Part shown: one piece after another, positions 24,365 to 36,409 of the stretch
Numbering within the stretch: the stretch's first letter is position 1
How the letters are laid out: each line of letters starts with the position of its first letter
DNA from: Camelus bactrianus
Lineage: Eukaryota > Chordata > Mammalia > Artiodactyla > Camelidae
Direction of reading: 5' to 3'
Assembly (NCBI RefSeq): GCF_048773025.1
Contig: NC_133566.1
Coordinates: 18,261,001-18,325,000 of the forward strand
Length of the DNA stretch: 64,000 nucleotides
Position numbers and translations under genes: made by a program
Notes under the pieces: generated by a model
Databases searched by the model: none
The model's input: only the letters and a program-made list of their open reading frames with translations
What the model was told of the DNA's origin: nothing

Positions 24365-27060
24365 CGAGTATGAAAAGGTTTTGCCCTCCGAAAGCACCAA
24401 GTGAGGGTTACTCCCAGCGCCCCTTCTCTGAACCTTCAGACCTTCAGGTATTTCCATCTCTACTAGCAAAGCGCTCTTTTACCTCCCATCTGGCCTGCTT
24501 CCTCCATCTTACTCTGGTTCCAGCAACTTCAACCTTTCCCTCTTCATTCACTCTCTCCTCTCGACTGAAAAACACCCCATTCCCACTTCCATAGCTTACA
24601 AACAATGCTTTCCCGGACCCTGCTGCCTGCCCCGCCTCCCACCAGCCACTGGTCTCCTCCTTTTCCTTTTGTTGTGTGAAGTCCCGTTGCCTGCTCTTTC
24701 CGTAATCCTGCATTTCTCCCCAGCTGCTCTCCCCAAGCCTGAGGATTTGTCCATCTTTTCAGTTCTTATCCTCCTTGACCCCTCTGCAAAATCTCACATC
24801 GCAAGCTCCCCTCCTGCTTCTTTAAACTCCTTCTTCTCTTAGTTTTCACAGCACTTTAAACTTTTACTAGAACGTGCCCTTCCTGCAGCTGTCCCAGCTC
24901 GTTACCACCTCACTGTTTCCTGTCTCCTTTTTTGACTCAGCATCACCCTTGTCCCCTCTAAGTGGCTTTTCCCTAAGCCTAGGTACCTGCCGTCTGCTCC
25001 ACGCCAAACAGGAAATCATCGTCTCGTTTTATTCTTTGCTGGTGGAACCAAACCTGCGGTATTGTGTTTACTTCTAGGTATCACCTCCTATGAGAATTAT
25101 TAGACACTCAGGCTTATTCAGCAGGGTGACCAAGATGGTGAGGGGGCTACAAACAGCTCATCTTCCAGAACACTTGAGAGGATGGATATTTTTAACCTTC
25201 AAGAGAGAAAATTCAGAGGGGGCATACTCTATGCTGCCGCAAAACCTTTGAAAGGATGTAGAAAAGAGTTTCCCTTTACTGACTTGGATCCCTACAGAAA
25301 ACGGACAGACATTGAAGTCAGGTAGACACGGAACCAGTAGCAAGCCATGCCTTCCAGCTTTGTGAAGGCGTTGAGCACAGAATCTGCCGTCAGATGGGTT
25401 CAAATCCCAGTTCTAACGCTTAGCTCTACGACCCTGAGAAGGCAATTTCTTTTCTCGGTCCCTTCGTTTCATCATCTGTAAAATGAGGGTAGTTAATGAT
25501 AGTCATTGTCATACAGATTTATTAGTCCTTGTATGAGTATTGCATAGGGATGTGGATGCAATCATGCCCGGTGGTGACTCACAATCTAGTGGAAAAGTGA
25601 GAAACGCGTGTGGGTAATTAAAATACCAAGCAGATCACTGAGATGGAGACACCAAATATGATGGGAAGGGGAAGATCACACTGACTGAGGGAATCAGGAA
25701 GGACTGCTTGGAGGAGACTGACACAGTGCGGCTTAAGAGCTGGGATGAGAGAAGGCAGGAATTGCTCAAAACTGGCAAACACTTCACCAAATCGCACCTC
25801 CCTTGGCAGCCTTTGGTATGAAGCCAACCTAAAATGTTTGTCCTTCTAAAAACTGCAGCATATACCTCCTGCCGCCAGTCATCTTTTCATATCAGGGATG
25901 GGGTTTTTCAGCCTACTCTGCAAATTAAGCTATATTCCAGTCGGACCTGAGCCCAAGAGCCAAACGTTTGATCCAAGAGGCAGATGGTGGAAGCCTAGAG
26001 GAGAGGCCTGAGAGAGGGATGCTGGAGAGCATGCCTACTGACTGGAAGCCAGCCAGAGGGAGGAGGAGGTCCAGAGCAGGCGAGGTGTCCTTGACCTGGA
26101 CATTGGTGAACAGGCACACAGGTGTCCCTTTATGTCAAATGTCTGGGGCAGAGTCATGTGGACAGTGGGCCTCCCATGAATGAGTGAGTGAATGAGTGAA
26201 TAAATGAACATACAGCACCATGTAGACTCTCATATATGTTATAGTATATTTTTCTATATAATCTGGGTCAATGAGACGTGCAGACATCAGAACAACCTGT
26301 GGTTCTCACTTGCCGCTTTCTGATGAAGCGCTCGGCAATCCACGTACATTGTTGAATGTCTAAGAAAATAATTTCTTTGCCTTCTGATGCTGTAAAATAT
26401 TATTTGGATTAAAAGGGCAGGAACACATTGATGGATCTGAAAGTTTTTTTCTTTTGGCTTGGAGATGACAGGGCAATCCATCAGACCACTTCCTCGGCTC
26501 CCTGTGACATTTCAAGCTCAAATGTTATAGCTTTCTTCTTTTTTCTTTTCTCTTTTTTTTTCACCCCCCTGGCTCTCTATTGAACTGTGCCTCTAGGAAA
26601 TGCATCCTGTAGATGTGGCTTCTTTGACACTTGTCATGAGGCAGGCGCTCAATGGAGGCACATCATTATGGCTGGGAATACTCAGACTAACTTAGCAGGT
26701 GGTGCTAGAGTTGAGGTAACTCTTTAATGTACCTGTGATTCTGTCCCTGTCTGTGCCCTAGAGCTTCCAGCAAGCAATTCTTATGAAACAGAGCAGGCAT
26801 TAGACAATGACTCAGGATGCAGATGCCTGCATAATGTGATTTCAGAAGCTGGATTGGATGCAAAGAGCAAATTCTAGAAGTTGGAATGCTTGGCTTCTTT
26901 ACCTGTTTCTGCCACCATGCATGCTATGAACTTGGAAAGGCTACTTAACCTCTCCAAGCCGCAGCCTCTGTACCTTTGAAAGAACAAGTAAGTGTAAGAA
27001 TCAAATGAGATAATGACTGTGGACACATTGTGAAAATACAGAACTTAAGAGCATGATATA
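24365..27060. other. Intergenic stretch with ancient repeats
   Basis: No exon is supported. Positions 25040-25280 resemble an ancient repeat that also appears at 31040-31380 ('caagatggtgagggggctac', 'gaggatggatatttttaacc'). Positions 25350-25530 are a plus-strand MIR ('gatgggttcaaatcccagtt', 'catctgtaaaatgagggtag'). Positions 25550-25770 are another ancient repeat piece. Positions 26176-26212 are a GAAT-type tetranucleotide tract. Positions 26870-27045 are a plus-strand MIR ('acttggaaaggctacttaac'). Confidence 0.45.
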
Positions 27061-27068
27061 TACCTTCT

Positions 27069-27548
27069 GTATTAATTATCTATTGCTTTATAACAAATAT
27101 TCCCACCACTGAGTGAATTCCAATAGAAATCATTTATTATCTTACATTTTGGGGGGTCAGGAATCTGGGAGTGGCATAATCAGGAAGTTCTGGCTCACAG
27201 TCTCTCAAGACACTGTCTAGGGCTGAACTCATCTGAAGGCTTGACTGGGGCTGGGGAGGCTGCTTCCAAGATGGTTTGCCCACGTGGCTATTGGCAGGAG
27301 GCTGCAATTCCTTACAATGTAGGCTTCTCTGTAGGACTGCTTGAAGGTCCTCATGACATGGCAGCTGGCTTCCCAGAGCGAGTGATCCGAGGCAGAAGTC
27401 ACAACATGCTTTGTGAGCCAGGCTCAGAAGCCACAAGTTGTGATTTCCTCAGTATCCTATTGATTGTGTGGGCCAGCCCTTATCAGTCTGGGAGGGGACT
27501 TCACAAGAGCATGAATTCTAGGAGAGCAGCTTGGAGGCTGATATCCAT
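27069..27548 (+). mobile_element. Solo LTR fossil, ERVL/MLT2 type
   Basis: The left end 'tgtattaattatctattgct', the segment 'tcatttattatcttacattt', the phrase 'gtcaggaatctgggagtggc', the segment 'gacatggcagctggcttccc' and a right end near 'gcagcttggaggctgatatc' follow the order I recall for MLT2-type LTRs of the ERVL group. No internal retroviral region adjoins it, so it is a solo LTR. Divergence suggests an old, placental-mammal-age insertion. It is a broken fossil, and the open frame that crosses it is not a gene. Confidence 0.55.
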
Positions 27549-28439
27549 AAGGTCTCTCAGTGTGCATGGTTCCTCTGAAAAATGGGGGAAACAGAGGATT
27601 GTCTCTAAGGTCTTCATGTTAAAACTTGGTCCAAATAGCTCTCCTTCAAACCTGCGGTGCAGCCATTCTCCTCTCCCATCTAGCTTAGAATTCTTGCCCT
27701 TCTTCCCTACTAACATTTCAGTTTCAGTCTCTAATAAGGTTCCTTGGAAGTGGCTGTGCGCTGCCCCTGGGGGAGGTCTCTTGAGCTGGGTTGCACTGGT
27801 TTGCATCCGCTCACAGGTGCAGCCCGCTGAAGTTTGCAGGGTGCCACTGCAGTCTCACTTCATGTGACACGGAGCTCCTCTGTAAGGAGGCTCCCGATGT
27901 GGGCAGTGAGGGAGAAGGCAGTCAAGGTCTCCAGCTTTGGCGACCTGCCTTGCATTTTGTGTTTTCAAATCACGTTGGTTTCTGGGCTGTCCATTTAATT
28001 CTACCAACTCTGAAGGAGACAGAGCTGGCATTGTTTCTTTTATTTGTGGATTGGACAACTGAGGCTTAGATGGTCCTTTGCTGAAATAGGGAACATGGGA
28101 GGAGAAGATATTGGATGGTTAAAATGTGGAGTTTGGCTTTGAATATCTTGAGCTTGAGGTGTCTGCGGCGTATGAAGTGAGGTTAATGTACAACCTTGAG
28201 GTGAGCTTCCAGATGATTCACTGGGTAAAGAATAAGATCTCATATCCTCATTATTTATCTGCAGGTTTCTCCACTCCTCCCCGCTGTTGTACTGTTTTCT
28301 GTCTTCCTGGTCCCAGATGCCCTGGGTTGGTCCCCTCAAGGCCATTCTCCTTAGCCTTGTGGACCCCGCTGGCCTGACGGCATGCGGCCCAAGGGCCCTG
28401 CAGGGCGACTGAGGGATGCTTTCTAGTGGGGAGGCTTCC

Positions 28440-28585
28440 TTCTCTTTTTAAATTATTTTGTGGGGTGGGGGCAGGTAATTAGGCTTATTTAGTTAGTTAT
28501 TTTTAATGGAGGTACTGGTGATTGAACCCAAGACCTCATGCATGTGAAGCATACACTCCACCTCTGAGCTAGACCCTCTCCCTCT
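28440..28585 (-). repeat. Camelid tRNA-derived SINE, copy 3
   Basis: Read on the minus strand from about 28583: a tRNA-like head (agggtctagctcagaggtgg), an anticodon-arm region, a diverged B box (gggttcaatcaccagtacct) and an A/T-rich tail containing the 'taagcctaattacctg' block. That block is shared with copy 2, which confirms one family. Near full length. Confidence 0.75.
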
Positions 28586-28589
28586 AGTG

Positions 28590-31525
28590 GGGAGGGCTCT
28601 GACTGAGGGGTCCATGAGCCCCTTCAAAAGAGAGGCAGGGAGAAGCTTCACCATCCTTCAGCAAAAGCAGAATTTTCAAAACATAGCCCATCCCTCCAAA
28701 TGGACCGCCATGTTCTATCTCTGTAAGGTCCTGGGGCCTGGGTCTGCCTCTACCAAGAGTTAGCCGTGATGTGAGAGGTCACAGGTCACGGCACCGTGGG
28801 ACCAACTCCCTCAGAGCTGGTGTCAGCTCCTGCCCTTTGCTGGAGCCCCCCATCCCTGTCCAAGCTGTCCCCACCCTACTAACCCCGGCTTAGACCACGG
28901 ACCCCAGCAGACTCTGCTCTCCCCTGGCTTCAGAGCCATTCAGCGGATCAGCAGAAGCAGGGTTCCCTGAGGCCCCACGTGTCCAGTCCCACAGACCCTT
29001 CGAGCAGCTGCGTCCCCACCCTTATCTTCCCTCTGCCTCCACGGAAACCTGAGAAAGACGGAAAGGGGGAAGTGGCCGGGTTTCCCAACACAAATAACCC
29101 CGCGGAGCTTTCCCAGCGGTGACCCTTCGCCTCTTGTGTCAGCCTCAGGCTGAAGGAGGAAGGAAATAGACCTTCTATTGAGTATTTTTCTTCCCCTGTC
29201 AAGAAGATCAGAGGGGCTGAGACGAGGCAAGAAAAGGAGTCAAAAGCAGCTTGTTACCTCCTCTGGCAGGATTCGTGTCGCTCTCCCCTCCTGTCCTGAG
29301 CTCTGAGTAAACAAACTCCCCAGCTGAGGAAGGCCCCCCGGCCCCGCTCCAGCCAGGCCATAAATAAGAGCCCTCAGCCTTTCGCTCCCGGAGCTGAGAG
29401 GGCACCTCCGAGTGGAACATTTGATAGCGGGGGAGGGCGAGGGGAGAGCGCCCGTGTTAATTGAATCCCAATTTCCTTCTCCCAGGCCCACTCTTATCTT
29501 TTTAATTATACAAGGCCTTTCATCTTCCCCAGGACTTGTCTGTGTCATTACTGCGTGATCCTGATTAGAGATAGAGGTCTGCTCAGGGGTAATGGGAGCC
29601 GGGAGCAGAGGCCTTCGGAAACTTAATTTTTTTTTTTTTTTTTTTTTTGCTTTTGAAAACACTCAGAGTCACCCAGGGCACATCCAGGTGAGGCGGGAGA
29701 TGCTCGGGGCTCCTCTCAGCTCTTGGGTCATCTCCCCTCTCCGACTATCTGTGTATGAGGCGGTCAACTCAGAGGTTAGGGACAAGGCTTCTCATGGCCA
29801 CCAGCTGCTGTTGGGGCCTGGCAGCTAAGGGGCAGGTGGGCCACTTTCAAAGTAAATGGTTCAGGGGGAACATCAGCCCAAGCGCACTCACAGGATGCGG
29901 GGCACCAAAGCCAGAGCCCACAGAGAACTGGGGTTGCCTGTACTTCCTAAGCGCTGGGGTATACACTGGGTGCTGGTGCATACACTGGGTGCTGTGCATG
30001 GAGATGAGTTCTCAGGGGCTTTCCGTCACATCGCAAAGATGCATTATCTCCATCCAGGGGACCATGGCTCGGGGCCCACAAGCATTAGCTCTCTTCCGCC
30101 CCCGCCCTCCCAGCTGCCCTGTCAAATGGCTAATGAGTTGTAAGCCAATACTTAGGGGTGCAAAGGACATGTCCTATTTGAATGGATTTGGCTCAAATTC
30201 TGTGTTCCATCAAAGCTGGCTAAATAAACGTTTTAAACACGGGTTCTGAGAGCCGTGCAACTTAAAACGTGAATTCACAAGTATTTATGGAGCCATTATA
30301 GCTCCTCGTTCAAAGCTTTAAATTCTACTGGAGTCTATCTTTCTGGGCCTCATGGTGCCCTTCAGGGTCCCTTCACCAAGGCAGTCTGGTGTGTCACCTG
30401 CCATGCTGGCGCCTGGATGTGCAGGAAGATGGGTGAGGCTGGATCCCCATGAGAAGCCTAGTGCTCAACTGGGGAACAAGAAACATTTTGTTAGTTTAAA
30501 AAAAATTACATAAATATTTATAAATAAGCATTCATATATAAGGCAATATATGTTGTATTATATATATTTTACAACTGTGTGTGTACCTACATACACAACT
30601 ATATAAATGTACATACATATATATGTATGGATGTGCACATGTGTATGTGTGTGTAGAGACAGACAGAGAAGGAGAGATTGTTACCTTCAGAGAAGTCAGT
30701 TGTGACGTCAACTGTCTATCTCTATACACGTGCGTAACACACACTCATGGAAATATAAAGTTGAAATCACAGCTGACTTCTTTGAAGAAAGGAATCCACA
30801 CGCAGCATCATCAGGAACTATCCCCCTGGGGTGTGCGTTCACACAGGTTCCGCAGTGGGTCCCATGTCTCCCCAGCTCACCGCTTCACACAGCCACCCTA
30901 GAGGGTCTGAAGGTGGCCTGGCTGTTGCTGATGAAGGCTGCGTAACTGGAAGGTTTGGGAGTCAGGACTTCAGCCCAGGTCCAACCACAGAACTTGGCCC
31001 CCCCTTCCCTTAAGCCCCACGGCCAAAACTCCCCTCTTTGCATGAATCTAGAGCTTGCTTCTGACAGTGTGCAGTTTTGGTCACAGGCTCCCGTGAGACC
31101 CAACGAACCTGGACTTGGTCCAGAGAAGTGCAATTAAAATTCTCAAGGGGAGGGAGAGCCTTCTGTTGGAAGAGAGACTTAAAAAAAAAAAAAAAAAAAA
31201 AGAACAACAGTAAAGTCTGGAAAGAGGAAGCATAAGCAGGGAAGTGATGGAGTCTGTGGGGTAGTGGAGGGGACGGAGCGGGAGGAGATCGGTGCTCCTG
31301 CCAAAGGCACACTCACTGAAGCTTGGAAGCAGCCGTTTTGGGACAAACGACAAGAAAGTTCTACTTAACACGTTCCATAGGTTTGCTGCCTGCTGTGTGA
31401 CCCCAAGAGATGGCACAGGCTCAAAATATAAACAGCTTCCAGGCCGATGGATGTACTGCTATGTGTTCCCAACAGAACACTCAGTTTCTCACCGTCTAAC
31501 TCAGGCTCCCTCAGTTTCTAATGGT
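28590..31525. other. Intergenic stretch
   Basis: I see no gene. Positions 29625-29648 are a poly-T run. Positions 30500-30660 are an AT/TG/CATA low-complexity tract. Positions 31040-31380 resemble the ancient repeat of 25.0-25.3 kb ('cagttttggtcacaggctcc', 'agagaagtgcaattaaaatt'), interrupted by a poly-A run at 31180-31201. The rest looks unique. Confidence 0.4.
29405..29625. promoter_or_regulatory. Candidate conserved noncoding element
   Basis: Unique sequence with closely spaced TTAATTG, TTTTTAATTA and GATTAGAG-like homeodomain-type cores, just downstream of a GC-richer stretch (28.9-29.4 kb). There is no open frame. Enhancer-like texture only. Confidence 0.25.
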
Positions 31526-31530
31526 CTAGA

Positions 31531-31741
31531 CCAGGACTTGGCCGACTTTTCCTGTAACAGAGCAGATAGTAATTATTTTTGGCTTGGTGGCCACTTTGTC
31601 ACAATTACTCAACTTTGCCATTGCCATTGTAGTGCGAGAGCAGCTGTAGATAATGTGGGCATGACCATGTGCTAATAAAACTTTATTTACAAAACAGGCA
31701 CCAGGCTGAGTTTGACCTGTGAACTGTTGTCGGCCAGCCCT
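31531..31741 (+). mobile_element. Nonautonomous hAT-Charlie-type DNA transposon
   Basis: The ends form a short imperfect inverted repeat: 'ccaggacttggccgac' at 31531 and 'gtcggccagccctgg' at about 31726-31740. The interior has 'cagatagtaattatttttgg', 'caattactcaactttgcc' and 'aataaaactttatttacaaa', the signature of a common mammalian hAT-type MER element. It is full length and nonautonomous, with no coding capacity. Confidence 0.7.
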
Positions 31742-33509
31742 GGGTCTCAATCAATTCCTAGTGGGGTTGAATCATGCAACTTAAAACTGGGAGATTGTTT
31801 TGGGGGCTCACACCCTCTTTACAAAGCAGGAGAGTGCCATCCAAAGATGTCAAATGAGCTCCCCAAAGTCAGACGGCTAGATCCCCAGAATGAGCTATTA
31901 GGCTTGTTCTGTTGTTCTAGGGGAATATTTAGATCCTCTGGAGATGACTGTATGGAGTTTGGCAACGAAGTATTCTCCTGCTGGATAAAATGGTCCCATC
32001 TGGCATTTCTGACTTTCATAAATATGTACTGGTGGTCGAAGACTGCCTTTTCCTGGAGAATGTTTCAGGTGTAGGAGGATTTGGAAATATAGCTTACCTT
32101 AAGAAAACTAAAGGCTACTTCAAATTCTTGGAAATCTGAAAACAAGAAAGCTACTGCTCCCCCTACCCGCCCCAATCCCCTTGTGTTGAGATGGGAGCCG
32201 TCACAGCCTTTAATAGACCCGCGTCTATAAATGGAGGTTGCACGCTGGCCTTCTAACACAATGGGTGTTCCCCGTGGGGCCTGTGCCCTGAGAGCGTTCA
32301 GTTCGCACGTTTGGGCCAGACTTTCCTCAAAACAACCCGTGGCTTTCCAAACTTTGTTGGTGAGAGTCAGGAACTGCTAAAATGAGTTGACACTCAGGGC
32401 CCTTATGGAGAAGAGGTGCTTGCGTGTGTGTGTGCCTGCACTGGTGTACACATGTGTGTGCACATGTGTGTGCAGCTGGTGAGGGGAGGGAGGGAAAGGA
32501 GCAGTGGCTCATCAGTGCTCAGAAAGTTCTAAGCACTATAACATTTGTGGCTTGTTTTTTTTTTTTTTCTGGGACCCACTGAAAGTCTCTCATGAAAATA
32601 AGAACTCGCTTGCTCAAGTAACCCTCTAAAAGTCCAAAGATTTGGTAGGAGGCAGATGTATCGCTGTCCCAGGTTTGATGCCTAGAGCTTTTGATGGCAG
32701 ACTCAGTATTGCCCTCTGTGAACGGGAAATGGGCCATATGATTTTTGACACCTTAGCCAAATGGCTGCAGGTGCGTAAGGCAGCAAAGGTCGGGGGAGAA
32801 AAATCAGGTGCTTTACATTTGGATGATTTGCCTTTGAGGGTAGCGTCATGCTTCAGGGACAGTAAAGAAATCTGTTCTACAAACTTTCAAAGGGAGCCCA
32901 TCAGCTGGAGTTCTGATCCACACAGGTGTGCCCCGATGCTGGGTGATGGAGGCTCACTGGAAGCTGAGAATCCAGCCATGTTCCAGCCACTCGCTGAGCA
33001 ACTCCTCTCCCGGAGACGTCTCCACCCTAAGGCTTCACGAACTGTAGGGGGAAAGCTCTGCAACAAATTGCAAGCTTTCCTTCCTCTTTCTTGATCCCCA
33101 GAAGGGATGCAGGCGGAGCACATAAACAGGTGACTGGAGCCTACCTGGCCCCTGCAGAGGGAAAAGGCTCTTTCAAACATGGGCTGAAGAGGCAGGAAGT
33201 CCTGGATTCAGCTCCCAGCTCCAGCTGTTCCCAGCTTTAGGCCATTACGGCGGTTATTTTGATGCTAACCCTCAGTCTTGGAGCATCCCAACCACAGCAG
33301 GACCACAGTAAGTGTCATTTGCCCTTTTCATCCTCTTGCTTCTCACACTTAACAGCCCCCTTGTTCAACCTCCCACCCAGCGCAGGGCTGGACACTCAGT
33401 GACAGGGAGGCGTCCAGCTCGTTGGGAAGCCGGCACTGAGCAGTTCCGGCTGCTAGTCCACCCCGAGTCTATCACCGACTCAGCGCACAGCTGCTCTCCA
33501 AACATTCTT

Positions 33510-34040
33510 AATACTTTTTTTCTGATCATAAAGATGATACATATGCATTGCAGAACATTGGAAAAATATAGGAAAAAATGGATGTAAAAAGAATCACTGA
33601 TAAGTGTATCATGCAGTGATAAGCAGTTAGTATGTTGGTGCATTTCCTCCTATTTGTGGAAGAAATATGCATGTGTTTTACAAAACTAGAATTGTATTTG
33701 ACTGTGGGTTTTGTATCCAGCTCGTTCCTCTCACCGACACTGAACATTTCTCACATTGCTAAACAGTCTTTGAAGACGTATGTTTAATGGTTGCCAAGTT
33801 TTCTGTGGCATGGATGTATCCCAGTGTGTGCATCCATCTCCTTACTGCTGGATGTTAAAGTTCTTTCTGACTTTCCGATATTATAAGTAATACGGCAGTA
33901 AACCATGGTAGGAAAAATCTTTGCCACATTCTAAGCACTTCTCTGAGATAAATTCCTAGTGATGGAAGTCCCGGACCAGAGAGCGTGAGGATTTTTTTTT
34001 AGGGGCTTTAGTATTGAAGGCCATACTGTTCTCCAAAAAG
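33510..34040 (-). mobile_element. Old L1-type fragment, antisense
   Basis: The sequence follows the antisense order of an old mammalian L1 3' region: 'gatgatacatatgcattgca', 'agaacattggaaaaatatag', 'ggcatggatgtatcccagtg', 'gataaattcctagtgatgga' and 'ccatactgttctccaaaaag'. It is strongly diverged and 5'-truncated. The subfamily is not determinable by eye. Confidence 0.5.
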
Positions 34041-35305
34041 GCAGGTCCATTTCTATTGACATGGTGTGTTTCTCAGCACTCTGTTGTCACACTCAGGTGG
34101 AAGCAAGCAGTCTCACACACAACCCCCCAGATACTGGAAGACAGCTCTCAAATCTCCTGGATTCTTGCCTCCTCTAAGCAGAACAGCCACTTCCTTAAAA
34201 ATTCTTCCAAGGCTCCTTTGCGAGAAGCCCATACCTTACCCATACCATTCCACTGATTAGAGAATATTCTGGCTTGTCTTTATGGTCTTAAAAATGAACT
34301 ACTTAAAACAGACCACAATACACCGAATATAGACTGACCCTTTTTAACCTCCTTTAGTTTGATGCTTATACTTCTGTTAATGCAATCTAAGATTGCATTC
34401 GTTTTTTGTTTCGGGTTTTAGCCGGCTTTGGCTCCGGTAAGTTTGTGACATGCTGACGGTCTGTGGTCTCGATGATCTGGTTAGCGGAGTCTCTCCCACT
34501 TGATACCAGGGCAGCTGATTTTTTTGAGCCTAAATCCAAGACCTCCCTTTGCCCAGTTCAGTGCCCAAGCCTGTTTAGATGCCAGGGCAGCCCACAGAAA
34601 GCAGGTCCTTGGGGCCTCAGCTGTGTTTCCAGAAAACACTGCCCACTGGGCTCCTCCCGGGGCCTCTGTGCAGCCTGTTCCCAGACAGAGGTCAGGAGGA
34701 GGTCGTGGGGGTGTTGGGGGGGGGCTGCCTGGCGCCACCCTGGCCAGCCGTCCACTTGCAAGAGTTCTCAAGGGTAACTGGGACCGTGGCTTGAAGCAAC
34801 TGTGGTGAAGAGCGCGGCTTATCCCTCTGAGAAGGGCTCTTGAGTGGCGCTGGGCGACTCCGCCAGCGGGGCGGGGGCCTCCTGGGGGCCACGGGACTCT
34901 GACCGGCTTTGCCTCTCTTCAGCCTCTTGCCAAGTACAAACAGAATACAATTCTTCTGTGAAGCTGGCACTGGACTCAGTTCTACAGGCAGGGCTGAGGT
35001 CCACCTTGCCCTCCCATCCCCAGCTGTGACCTGAACCCCGAGGGGCTCTGCACACAGGTGTACGGACGTCCAGGTGTAGGCGTGTGTACTGGAGCATCGT
35101 CCAGGTGGGGAGGGCGCTGCCGGTGTGCTTGTCTCCTTAGGCCCTCAGACTCCTCATCCCACGACAAGAATCGTGGCTTCAGAGGCAAGAGCGAGGCCCT
35201 GGGAGTCACAGGGCCTGGGACAGGGGCCTTGGGTGTCCTGGGGTGGAGGGTGGATTTGCTCACGGGCATCAAACTGCATTCAATCAGCCTTTCAGTCCCT
35301 GTTGA

Positions 35306-35306
<1 letters not shown>

Positions 35307-35351
<45 letters not shown>
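35307..35351. repeat. (TG)n microsatellite
   Basis: About 22 nearly perfect TG units. The uninterrupted run suggests length polymorphism. Confidence 0.95.
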
Positions 35352-35352
<1 letters not shown>

Positions 35353-36202
35353 AGAGGGCGCGGGGTAGACGGCTGGAAGGGACAGCTGCACCGGTGTGGA
35401 CGGAAAACCCAAATGGGAAGGGGCGGGGTCCACATCCAAGGTGCCCGGCTGTACCGAGAGGGAGGAAACCCCAAGGCCACAGAAAGATGTTGAGATGGTG
35501 GGAAAGACGTTGGTGGCGGGTCAGGGAGCCTGAGCTCTCATTCCGGGACCTGGTCACCAAATGCCCTGACTGCAGGCCCCGCGGCATCAAGGCTTCCGGG
35601 AGCCCAGGGTCCCAGCAGCTTTTTCATCTTTGGAGTCACCTTGCTTCCCCTCCGCCTACATTCAGCGTTTGGTTCCTACGAGCCGGGATAATGCAACTCT
35701 TACTTAACTCAGATCAGTTCAATTCCAACCCATTCGACTCTCTCCCATCAACTACCTCTCTGTCTTTTACGGCAATCATAATTTGCTGTTTTGAAGGAGA
35801 TAAAGCAGAAAACACAAACATACATTAAAAATAACCCCCCGCCCTTATACTTCATATTTTCAAAATGCTTTCTCATAAAGTATTTCATTACAGACTCAAG
35901 CAGCTGGCGTCGTGAAATATGGTCTCCGATGCAGAATCCAATGCAAAGCAAAGGAAAAGAAACCCGAAGAGCACAGACAGGAGTGAGCTGGTCCATCACG
36001 CCGGCGGCCCGACTCCCACTAGTCCTGGGCTGCGACCCGGCGCCTGCCTGCGGCCACGGCGAGCTGATATGTTTAGGAATGTCTCCTCTCGCTTCTTCTA
36101 AAATTCTCCCTTATTTTGAAATGTCTTCTTTCCATTTGTGTACTTCTTGGAAACCAGATCTTAAAACCTCGGAGCTGGAAGAAGCTCTAAACATCGGCGC
36201 TT

Positions 36203-36310
36203 AGGCCAGTGGTTCTCAAAGTGTGTTCCCCGGGGAAGCAGCATCAGCCCTGCTGGGGAGCTGGTTTGAAATGTGGACACAGGCCCCGCCCCTGACCTGC
36301 CGAATTTGAG

Positions 36311-36350
<40 letters not shown>

Positions 36351-36405
36351 GCAGGGTGGGGTGGGGTCCTGCCACCTGTGTTTTAACAGCCTTCTAGGTG
36401 ATGAC
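36203..36405 (+). mobile_element. MER5A-type element carrying a (TG)n run
   Basis: The left end 'ccagtggttctcaaagtgtg', the segments 'gcagcatcagccctgctggg' and 'gacctgccgaatttgagact', and the right part 'cctgtgttttaacagccttc' match MER5A order. A pure TG run (about 36314-36347) has expanded at the spot where such elements carry 'ctctggggtgg'-like sequence. Confidence 0.7.
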
Positions 36406-36409
36406 TCGG

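Larger units (their letters stand above)
31745..36200. other. Intergenic stretch
   Basis: No exon is supported. Positions 32420-32475 are a TG/CATG-rich low-complexity run. Positions 33510-34040 look like an antisense old L1-type fragment. Positions 34690-35100 and 35925-36065 are moderately CpG-rich without island density. Positions 35307-35351 are a TG repeat. Positions 35855-35930 carry a MIR-like core ('caaaatgctttctcataaag'). The long open frame over 35.06-35.83 kb runs through the TG repeat and is not a gene. Confidence 0.4.

Noticed and set aside
27241-27867. Open frame of about 208 codons
   Set aside because: Much of it lies in an ERVL/MLT2-type LTR fossil, which does not encode protein.
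31180-31201. Poly-A run as the tail of a retrogene
   Set aside because: The flanking sequence continues the same ancient repeat on both sides and no coding remnant precedes the run.
35058-35828. Open frame of about 256 codons
   Set aside because: It runs through the (TG)n repeat, giving a Cys-Val run, and has no recognisable domain.
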